DNA from: Anaerolineae bacterium CG2_30_58_95 | GTDB lineage: Bacteria; Chloroflexota; Anaerolineae; Anaerolineales; Villigracilaceae | Direction: 5' to 3' | Assembly: GCA_001872165.1 (NCBI GenBank) | Contig: MNXK01000141.1 | Coordinates: 1-10,261 of the forward strand | Length of the DNA: 10,261 nucleotides | Shown here: positions 1-5,072 of the stretch, in pieces | Numbering within the stretch: position 1 is the stretch's first letter | How the letters are laid out: the number at the start of each line of letters is the position of its first letter | Translations under genes and position numbers: made by a program | Notes under the pieces: model-generated | What the model was told of the DNA's origin: nothing | What the model saw: only the letters and a program-made list of their open reading frames with translations | Databases searched by the model: none

Positions 1-15
1 GCGTTTATCCGTCAT
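1..15 (-). CDS. possible start of a divergent gene (5 codons visible)
   Basis: Read on the - strand, an ATG at 15-13 opens a frame beginning Met-Thr-Asp-Lys-Arg that leaves the window. A TATAAT box at 27-22 on the same strand lies 6 bases before this ATG, so the transcript would start at or next to the start codon (leaderless). The same spacing is seen before nadK on the + strand. Five codons cannot identify a product, and the frame may simply be chance. Confidence 0.3.
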
Positions 16-21
16 GCCGCG

Positions 22-27
22 ATTATA
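22..27 (-). promoter_or_regulatory. -10 box for the divergent gene
   Basis: TATAAT on the - strand, 6 bases before the ATG at 15. No good -35 hexamer is seen at 16-18 bases; TTGAAA at 46-41 is only 13 bases away. The box sits in the loop and right arm of a 6-bp hairpin (17-22 with 29-34). On the + strand that hairpin is followed by a T-rich stretch and could equally be a weak terminator. Confidence 0.35.
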
Positions 28-104
28 CTCGCGGTTGTCTTTTCAATGGTTTTCCGTGTGCACGCAACAGATGTCAGAAAATCCTAGATAACTCCCCACC
101 GCTC

Positions 105-155
105 AGCCTGGATTGCCAAATCCAGGCTCCAACCGCCGGATATGGCTATCCGGCG
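105..155. repeat. twin hairpins with complementary loops
   Basis: Two perfect hairpins stand side by side. The first pairs 105-114 with 119-128 (10 bp) around the loop GCCA at 115-118. The second pairs 134-142 with 147-155 (9 bp) around the loop TGGC at 143-146. The loops are exact reverse complements of each other, so they could pair as kissing loops in RNA. The two arms are unrelated in sequence. The element lies 86 bases before the aminotransferase start and may be a REP-like doublet or a folded leader. Confidence 0.7.
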
Positions 156-226
156 CGAGCAGAACCGACAACCTTTGAGCGAACGACATCCAAAATACTG
201 GTGCCATGCAAGAGGCGAACATGGAT

Positions 227-232
227 TAAAAT
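227..232 (+). promoter_or_regulatory. possible -10 box before the aminotransferase gene
   Basis: TAAAAT lies 8 bases before the ATG at 241. The same hexamer serves the tRNA-Arg promoter at 6838-6843, preceded there by the same GGAT. It would give a leaderless or nearly leaderless mRNA. No convincing -35 hexamer is visible, and GGGAG at 233-237 could instead act as a close ribosome binding site. Confidence 0.35.
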
Positions 233-240
233 GGGAGTGT

Positions 241-1347
241 ATGGATTCTCCCCACCGTTTCATCCCTATTTCTGAACCCCTTTTATCCGGCAATGAGGCG
301 GCATACGTCAGCGAGTGCGTCCGCTCGGGCTGGGTCTCCTCGCTGGGAAAATACATCCCCGAATTCGAGATGCGTTTTGCTGATTTTTGCGGCGTGCGAC
401 ATGGAATCGCGGTCAGCAACGGCACGGCGGCCCTGCACCTGGCGCTGGTCGCCCTGGGGATCGGCCCAGGTGACGAGGTCATCGTCCCGACCTTGACCTT
501 CATCGCCACCGCCAACGCCGTCCACTACACCGGCGCGACCCCGGTCTTCGCCGATTCCGAAGCCGAGACCTGGAACCTCGACCCTCAGGATGTCGCCCGC
601 CGCATCACGCCGCGCACCCGCGCCATCATCCCGGTCCACATCTACGGCCATCCGGCCAATATGGCCCCAATTCTCGAACTGGCGAAGCAGCATAGCCTCC
701 ACGTGATCGAAGATGCGGCCGAGGCGCACGGCGCGCGCTACCAGGGAAAGCGCGTCGGCAGCCTGGGGGAGATCAACGCCTTCAGCTTTTACGGCAACAA
801 GATCATCACCACCGGCGAGGGCGGCCTGCTGACCACCGACGATGACACCCTGGCCGAGAAGGTGCGTTTCTTACGTGACCATGCCATGTCGCCTGAAAAG
901 CGCTACTGGCATACCGAGATCGGTTACAACTACCGCATGACCAATCTGCAGGCCGCTTTGGGCGTGGCGCAGATGGAACGCATTGAAGAATTCATCGCCC
1001 GTAAACGTTGGATCGCCGCGACCTACAACCAGGGTCTGCGTGAGATTGCCTCCATCACGCTGCCGCCGGAAGCCAGTTGGGCGACTTCGGTCTACTGGAT
1101 GTATTCCATCTTGCTGGCGAAAGATTTTCCCCTCAGCCGCGACGAAGTGATGCTAAGCCTGCGCCAGCAGAATATTGACAGCCGCCCCTTCTTCTACCCG
1201 ATCCACGTCCAGCCTCCGTATCAGGCCGATATCTCTTTACCTGTGGCCGAAGATCTTTCGCGGCGCGGCATCAACCTACCCTCGGCGGTCACGCTCGGCG
1301 AAGAGGATATCCAGCGCATCGTCCAGGCGATCAGGGAAATGGCCTGA
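241..1347 (+). CDS. DegT/DnrJ/EryC1-family sugar aminotransferase
   Basis: A PLP-dependent aminotransferase of 368 residues that would transfer an amino group to a 4-keto (or 3-keto) nucleotide sugar, giving an amino sugar for surface glycan. Lys187 in the segment YGNKIITTGEGG is the expected Schiff-base lysine. Asp158 in EDAAEAHG would hold the PLP pyridine nitrogen, and SNGTAALHLAL is the usual N-terminal family signature. The length is normal. The overall look is closest to GDP-perosamine synthase, but the substrate cannot be fixed from sequence alone. I chose ATG 241 because family members begin close to the PISEP segment. An upstream in-frame ATG at 142 would add 33 residues of unfamily-like sequence and run through hairpin 134-155. 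The glycosyltransferase gene follows after one base, so the two are almost surely co-transcribed. Confidence 0.88.
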   Translation: MDSPHRFIPISEPLLSGNEAAYVSECVRSGWVSSLGKYIPEFEMRFADFCGVRHGIAVSNGTAALHLALVALGIGPGDEVIVPTLTFIATANAVHYTGATPVFADSEAETWNLDPQDVARRITPRTRAIIPVHIYGHPANMAPILELAKQHSLHVIEDAAEAHGARYQGKRVGSLGEINAFSFYGNKIITTGEGGLLTTDDDTLAEKVRFLRDHAMSPEKRYWHTEIGYNYRMTNLQAALGVAQMERIEEFIARKRWIAATYNQGLREIASITLPPEASWATSVYWMYSILLAKDFPLSRDEVMLSLRQQNIDSRPFFYPIHVQPPYQADISLPVAEDLSRRGINLPSAVTLGEEDIQRIVQAIREMA

Positions 1348-1348
1348 C

Positions 1349-2071
1349 ATGGATATTTCGGTGATTTTACCAACCTATTGCGAGCGGGATAACATCGCCA
1401 ATCTGATCTCGGCCATAGAAACCAGCCTGCTCCCCCTGGGTCGGGAAATCGAAATCCTGGTCGTGGACGACAACAGCCCGGATGGGACCGCCGAGGTCAT
1501 CCGGGCGCATCCGGCCAGGCCGGGGGTCCAGGTCAGGTGTTTCGTCCGTACGCAGGAACGGGGTCTGGCGACGGCGATCCGCTACGGAATCCAGCAATCG
1601 AGCGGGGACAGGATCGTGGTCATGGACACCGACTTCAACCACAGCCCGACCAACATCCCGCAGATGGTCGAACTCCTGGATGAGTACGAACTGGTGATCG
1701 GCTCGCGTTTCGTCAAGGGCGGCGGGATGGAAGACCGGAAACGCTACATCTTCAGCCTGGTCTACAACTGGTTCATCCAATTGGTCTTGTGGGACGGCAT
1801 TCGTGACAGCCTGAGCGGATTCTTTGCCATGCGTCGCCAGGCGCTCTTCTCGCTGGATTTGGCTGTAATCTTTCGCGGTTACGGGGAGTATTTTATCCGC
1901 CTGACGTATATCGCTTTTCGCCAGAAATTGAAGATCGTCGAGGTGCCGGTGTTTTACACCCTGCGCCAGCACGGTTTCAGCAAATCCCGCTTTGGCTCGA
2001 TGCTGCATGACTACACCTCGACCACGCTCTCGCTCCGCTTTACGAAATTTGGGCAAAATCTGATAGAATAA
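1349..2071 (+). CDS. family 2 glycosyltransferase, DPM1-like
   Basis: A GT-A fold glycosyltransferase of 240 residues. It begins ISVILPTYCERDNI, where the family usually has PTYNE. It carries VVDDNSPDG at 38-46 with Asp40/Asp41, which would bind the nucleotide, and a D93-T-D95 metal-binding motif in MDTDFNHSP. GSRFVKGGGM and RDSLSGFFAMRR match the acceptor-side motifs of polyprenol-phosphate mannosyl/glucosyltransferases. No membrane helix of the GtrA or DPM3 type follows, so it is probably a peripheral cytoplasmic-face enzyme that charges a lipid-phosphate with a hexose. ATG 1349 follows the aminotransferase stop by one base; a weak AGGG lies 12 bases upstream, so translation is likely coupled. 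The donor sugar is unknown. The C-terminal end is normal and no truncation is visible. Confidence 0.88.
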   Translation: MDISVILPTYCERDNIANLISAIETSLLPLGREIEILVVDDNSPDGTAEVIRAHPARPGVQVRCFVRTQERGLATAIRYGIQQSSGDRIVVMDTDFNHSPTNIPQMVELLDEYELVIGSRFVKGGGMEDRKRYIFSLVYNWFIQLVLWDGIRDSLSGFFAMRRQALFSLDLAVIFRGYGEYFIRLTYIAFRQKLKIVEVPVFYTLRQHGFSKSRFGSMLHDYTSTTLSLRFTKFGQNLIE

Positions 2072-2081
2072 ATGTGCTACG

Positions 2082-2318
2082 ATGCGCGCTATCCGTGCTT
2101 CTGAGATTGGTTCATACCTTTTCTGCGCCCGCGCCTGGTGGTACCAGCTGCAAGGCGTCGAGCCGGAAAACCGGGCCGAGCTGACCGCCGGGACGGAAAT
2201 TCACCGCCAGCATGGACGGCAGATCGCCGCCGCCGGGTTGACGCGCACGCTGGCGTTGATCGTCCTACTCATTGCGCTGATGCTGCTGGTGGCCTTCTGT
2301 ACCATGCGGGCAATTTGA
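2082..2318 (+). CDS. N-terminal piece of a split, membrane-anchored Cas4-like nuclease
   Basis: A 78-residue protein that reads as the first third of a Cas4/RecB-like (PD-(D/E)XK, Fe-S) nuclease. Seen directly: SEIGSYLFCARAWWY with Cys15, where Cas4 proteins have the first cluster cysteine; GTEIHRQHG with His41, matching RecB motif I; and one hydrophobic helix at about 57-74, after which the protein stops. The catalytic D, ExK and Q motifs and the other three cysteines are absent here but present in the gene at 2974-3486. The start follows the glycosyltransferase stop by 10 bases. No Shine-Dalgarno is seen; TAGAAT at 2064-2069 could be a -10 giving a very short leader. Alone it cannot be an active nuclease. 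It may work with the second piece or be the remnant of a gene broken by insertion. Confidence 0.75.
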   Translation: MRAIRASEIGSYLFCARAWWYQLQGVEPENRAELTAGTEIHRQHGRQIAAAGLTRTLALIVLLIALMLLVAFCTMRAI

Positions 2319-2324
2319 CCGCCC

Positions 2325-2335
2325 AAGGAAGGAGA
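2325..2335 (+). promoter_or_regulatory. strong ribosome binding site for the helical-repeat gene
   Basis: AAGGAAGGAGA with GGAG ending 6 bases before ATG 2341. It is the strongest Shine-Dalgarno in the left half of the window, where neighbouring genes have weak sites or none, which supports a separate origin for the gene it serves. Confidence 0.75.
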
Positions 2336-2340
2336 TTTTT

Positions 2341-2970
2341 ATGTCCACGCTTGACCGTATCGCCTGTTTGCAAGGCCGACGCGACGAAGTCCCCAATCAG
2401 GAACTTGCCAGAGAATTGGCCGCGACCAAAGATCGGGCCGGGATCCGCGAGATCGCCGAAAACCTGTGGAACAAGGATCAAAACATCCAGAGCGATTGTC
2501 TCAAAGTGCTCTATGAAATCGGCTATCTCGACCCGGCGCTGATTACCGACTACGCCGGTGACTTCCTTAAACTCCTGAAAAGCCGCAACAACCGGCTGGT
2601 GTGGGGCGGTATGATCGCCCTGTCCACGGTGGCGGATTTGAAAGCCGATGAAATTTTCCCGCACAACGACGAAATCATAAAAGTGATGGAAAAAGGCTCT
2701 GTCATCACCGTGGATAACGGCGTAAAAACGCTGGCGCTGGTCGCATCCAAAAAAGACGAATACCGAAAAGCCATTTTCCCATACTTGCTCGACCATCTCA
2801 AAACCTGCCGCCCCAAAGAAGTGCCTCAACACGCCGAAAAGACGCTGCCGGCGGTTGACGCGACCAACAAACCGGACTTTATTGCCGTCCTGCAAAAACG
2901 GACGGAAGACCTCGCCGGAGCGCAACTGGTGCGCATCAAAAAAGTCATCAAAGAAGCCGAAAAACAATAA
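2341..2970 (+). CDS. helical-repeat (HEAT-like) protein of unknown function
   Basis: A soluble 209-residue protein with no signal peptide or membrane segment. It looks all-helical and built of roughly 35-40 residue units, for example around NLWNKDQNIQSDCLKVLYEIG, ITDYAGDFLKLLKSRNNRLVWGGMIALS, and YRKAIFPYLLDHLKTCRPKEVPQHAEKTLPAV. This resembles HEAT or ARM scaffolds, which bind proteins or nucleic acids. From memory, similar stand-alone hypothetical proteins occur in Firmicutes and other bacteria; I cannot verify this here. It lies between the two pieces of a Cas4-like nuclease. It differs from its flanks in base use: 24 of 60 bases are G or C at 2641-2700, against 39 of 60 at 3181-3240. It is also rich in AAA codons and has a strong Shine-Dalgarno. 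Transfer into this spot is the simplest reading. There is no evidence for a catalytic role. Confidence 0.75.
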   Translation: MSTLDRIACLQGRRDEVPNQELARELAATKDRAGIREIAENLWNKDQNIQSDCLKVLYEIGYLDPALITDYAGDFLKLLKSRNNRLVWGGMIALSTVADLKADEIFPHNDEIIKVMEKGSVITVDNGVKTLALVASKKDEYRKAIFPYLLDHLKTCRPKEVPQHAEKTLPAVDATNKPDFIAVLQKRTEDLAGAQLVRIKKVIKEAEKQ

Positions 2971-2973
2971 ACT

Positions 2974-3486
2974 GTGCTCTACGTCGCACTTGCTCTTCTC
3001 CTTTTTGCCCTTGTTCTCTTCTGGCTTGCCTCGCGCCAGCGCAGAGAGGCCGGTCTCCCCGGCGGGCGCGTCATCTACACCGACACGCGCGCCTGGGGCG
3101 CGGTCGAGAAGCCGCTCTACGATCACCTTCTAGAGCTGACTGGCAAGCCGGATTACCTGGTCGAGCAAAATGGCAAAATCATCCCCGTGGAGGTCAAGTC
3201 CGGGCGCACACCGGAGGCGCCCTACGATTCGCACATCTTCCAGTTAGCGGCTTATTGCCTGCTGGTCGAGAAGACCTTCGGCAAGCGCCCGCCGTATGGC
3301 ATTATCCATTATCCCAGCCGTGACTTCGCCGTGGATTACACGCCCCAGCTCGAATCGTCTCTCCTAGACGTGCTGGCTGACATGCGCCGCGACGAGCACC
3401 GCGCCAATGTGGAACGCTCGCACGAGGAAGAACATCGCTGTGCGCGCTGCGGCTTCCGGGGTGCGTGCGATCAGAAGCTGGCGTGA
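2974..3486 (+). CDS. C-terminal piece of a split, membrane-anchored Cas4-like nuclease
   Basis: A 170-residue protein. It begins with a hydrophobic helix (about 2-19) followed by positive SRQRR, then a PD-(D/E)XK nuclease core. Visible motifs are GKPDYLVEQNGKIIPVEVKSG with Asp60, Glu73 and Lys75, the QLAAY motif with Gln90, and a C-terminal cluster CARCGFRGAC with Cys156, Cys159 and Cys165. Together with Cys15 of the protein at 2082-2318 this makes the full four-cysteine Fe-S set of Cas4. Cas4 and Dna2-type enzymes are exonucleases on single-stranded ends. Here the piece lacks motif I. The GTG start lies 3 bases after the stop of the helical-repeat gene and in the same reading frame, with no clear Shine-Dalgarno, so coupling or readthrough is possible. 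No cas1, cas2 or CRISPR array is near, so a CRISPR adaptation role is not supported. Confidence 0.82.
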   Translation: MLYVALALLLFALVLFWLASRQRREAGLPGGRVIYTDTRAWGAVEKPLYDHLLELTGKPDYLVEQNGKIIPVEVKSGRTPEAPYDSHIFQLAAYCLLVEKTFGKRPPYGIIHYPSRDFAVDYTPQLESSLLDVLADMRRDEHRANVERSHEEEHRCARCGFRGACDQKLA

Positions 3487-3541
3487 CCTAACCCCCGTTC
3501 CCCCTTCCCTCGTAGGGAAGGGGGGCAGGGGGGATAGGTCA
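3484..3541. repeat. 58-base palindrome overlapping a stop codon
   Basis: A nested inverted repeat. TGACCTA at 3484-3490 pairs with TAGGTCA at 3535-3541, CCCCC at 3492-3496 pairs with GGGGG at 3529-3533, and an 11-bp inner stem pairs 3500-3510 with 3514-3524 around CGT. The first three bases are the stop codon of the upstream gene. There is no T-run after it, so it is not a classic terminator, although so strong a hairpin could stop or stabilise mRNA. It looks like a REP/MITE-type dispersed repeat. Confidence 0.8.
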
Positions 3542-3548
3542 AAACAGG

Positions 3549-3554
3549 TATAAT
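3549..3554 (+). promoter_or_regulatory. -10 box for the nadK operon, leaderless
   Basis: A perfect TATAAT ends 7 bases before the nadK ATG at 3562, so transcription would begin at or within a base or two of the start codon. No Shine-Dalgarno is present, as expected for a leaderless message. The -35 region would fall in the palindrome at 3484-3541 and has no recognisable hexamer. Confidence 0.65.
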
Positions 3555-3561
3555 TATCTTT

Positions 3562-4458
3562 ATGTCCTCAACTCCTTTCCTGCCCCAGCGCATCGTGGTG
3601 GCGGCCCATCCCAGAATGGCGGAAGCGATTGCCGAGGCCGAGGCGATTGCCGAGCACGTTCGAGCGCGCGGCCAGACCGCCCTCTCCGGCACGCTGGACG
3701 ACGCCAGCCTGCGGAAACGAGTCAAGAACGCCGAATTCGACTTGCTGATCGCGGTCGGCGGAGATGGCACGGTGCTTCGCTCCGCTCACCTATGCGCGCC
3801 CTGGGGCGTACCTATCTTGGGCGTAAACCTGGGGAGGCTGGGCTTTCTCATCCAGATCCAGCGCGATGAGTGGCGCGCAACTTTCGATTTACTGCTAAAA
3901 GGCGAGGCCTGGATCGAGAATCGCATGATGATCCGCGCCGAGCACTGGCGGGCGGACAAGTCGCTGGGGAACTGGCACGCGCTGAACGAAGCCGTGGTCT
4001 GTCGTGGTCAATACGTCCGCCCGGTGCACCTCTCCGCCAACGTGGACGGGCGTCTGCTGACCACCTACGTCGCCGACGGCTTGATCGCGGCCACACCCAC
4101 CGGCTCGACGGCTTACGCCCTGGCGGCCGGGGGGCCAATCCTGCCTCCGGAGCTGCGCAACATCCTCCTCGTCCCGATCGCCCCGCACCTGTCCGTGGAT
4201 CGCGGCGTCGTCCTCTCGGAAGGCTCGTCGGTCAGTATCACGGTGCAGGAGGATGGCAACGCCGTCCTGTGCGTGGATGGACAGACCCCCATCAGCCTGG
4301 CCGAGAACGACCGCGTCGACGTGCGCGCTGGCGATTACGGCGCGAAGTTCATCCGCTTTGGCGACCCGGGCTATTTCTACCGCAACCTGACCGCTCACAT
4401 GAACCAGAATCCAACCATGGTTGCGCAATCGGCAACCACCATAGGCCTGCCAAGATGA
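3562..4458 (+). CDS. nadK: NAD kinase (ATP/polyphosphate-NAD kinase)
   Basis: Phosphorylates NAD to NADP in the cytoplasm, the only route to NADP. At 298 residues it has normal length. The motif GGDGTVLR (66-73, with the catalytic Asp68) is followed by VNLGRLGFL (88-96), ALNEAVV, and the glycine-rich DGLIAATPTGSTAYALAAGGPI starting at Asp172. These are all the family's conserved blocks. The start at 3562 is set by the TATAAT box 7 bases upstream and by the absence of an earlier in-frame start. It is the first gene of a tight operon with the zinc-finger membrane protein (4-base ATGA overlap) and recN. Linkage of nadK with recN is common in bacteria. Nothing in it looks broken. Confidence 0.96.
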   Translation: MSSTPFLPQRIVVAAHPRMAEAIAEAEAIAEHVRARGQTALSGTLDDASLRKRVKNAEFDLLIAVGGDGTVLRSAHLCAPWGVPILGVNLGRLGFLIQIQRDEWRATFDLLLKGEAWIENRMMIRAEHWRADKSLGNWHALNEAVVCRGQYVRPVHLSANVDGRLLTTYVADGLIAATPTGSTAYALAAGGPILPPELRNILLVPIAPHLSVDRGVVLSEGSSVSITVQEDGNAVLCVDGQTPISLAENDRVDVRAGDYGAKFIRFGDPGYFYRNLTAHMNQNPTMVAQSATTIGLPR

Positions 4459-5066
4459 CAGAAAACACAACGCCGCCAACGAATGTTTCGAGCGAAGCAT
4501 TCGTTGGCACGGGGCTCCCCACTCCCTTCGGCCGGGGACTTCGTAACACAAGTGCTACGCCGCTCTACTGCGCCAACCACCCCACCATCGCGACGACCCT
4601 GCGCTGCAATCGCTGCGAGAAACCGATCTGCCCAAAGTGCGCTATTCTCACGCCCACCGGCTACCGCTGCAAAGAATGTGTGCGCGGCCAGCAAAAGATT
4701 TTCGATACCGCCCAATGGTACGATTACCTGCTCGGTTTTGTCGTCGCCGGGCTGCTCTCACTGGTCGCCAGTGGGTTGGTCATCTTTGTTGGCGGCATTG
4801 GCTTTATCGGCTGGTTCCTGGTCATTGTGGGCGCGCCCACAGCCGGGGTTGTCATCGCTGAAGCCACGCGCTTCGTGCTGCGCCGCCGCCGGTCACGCGC
4901 GCTGTTCATCACCGTTTTGGTCGCCGTCGTCTTGGGCGCGCTGCCGGTCCTTTTGGTGCGCCTGCTGGTCTTGGATTTCTTTGGGATCGCCTTCCAGGGT
5001 ATCTACCTGGTGCTGGCGACGCCCACGGTTTACTACCGTCTTTCGGGCATTCAACTGTTCAAATAA
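4455..5066 (+). CDS. zinc-finger (B-box-like) integral membrane protein
   Basis: A 203-residue protein of unknown function. Residues 8-34 form a low-complexity segment encoded largely by palindromic DNA. Residues 36-78 hold a treble-clef or B-box-type zinc finger with the ligands Cys39, His42, Cys51, Cys54, Cys59, Cys62, Cys72 and Cys75, enough for two zinc ions. Four hydrophobic segments follow, in two hairpins at about 89-140 and 150-195, split by a basic RRRRSR patch. From memory, such zinc-finger plus membrane proteins are common as hypotheticals in Chloroflexota. The start ATG overlaps the nadK stop (ATGA), implying translational coupling, and recN starts 6 bases after the stop. A role linked to NAD kinase or RecN is only suggested by position. 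Confidence 0.85.
   Translation: MTENTTPPTNVSSEAFVGTGLPTPFGRGLRNTSATPLYCANHPTIATTLRCNRCEKPICPKCAILTPTGYRCKECVRGQQKIFDTAQWYDYLLGFVVAGLLSLVASGLVIFVGGIGFIGWFLVIVGAPTAGVVIAEATRFVLRRRRSRALFITVLVAVVLGALPVLLVRLLVLDFFGIAFQGIYLVLATPTVYYRLSGIQLFK
4476..4507. repeat. 32-base palindrome inside a coding sequence
   Basis: Arms of 15 bases (4476-4490 and 4493-4507) match at 14 of 15 positions around the centre AG; the one mismatch is a G-T wobble type. It encodes residues 8-18 of the zinc-finger membrane protein. A second imperfect palindrome, 4542-4549 with 4552-4559 (7 of 8), lies just downstream, still in the disordered N-terminal stretch. The pair looks like a repeat inserted in frame ahead of the zinc finger. 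Confidence 0.7.
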
Positions 5067-5072
5067 ACCTGT

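Noticed and set aside
142..240. An upstream start for the aminotransferase.
   Set aside because: The extra 33 residues do not look like the family, begin inside a hairpin, and lie upstream of the -10-like TAAAAT box.
241..1347. Naming the aminotransferase as GDP-perosamine synthase.
   Set aside because: The resemblance is real, but substrate specificity in this family cannot be read from the motifs visible, and no dehydratase or epimerase partner lies in the window.
2318..2974. Target-site duplication marking insertion of the helical-repeat gene.
   Set aside because: I compared the bases around 2300-2340 and 2960-2990 and found no convincing direct or inverted repeat.
2082..3486. A CRISPR-Cas adaptation locus, because of the Cas4-like pieces.
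   Set aside because: No cas1, cas2 or effector gene and no repeat-spacer array is present; membrane-anchored Cas4-like proteins also occur outside CRISPR loci.
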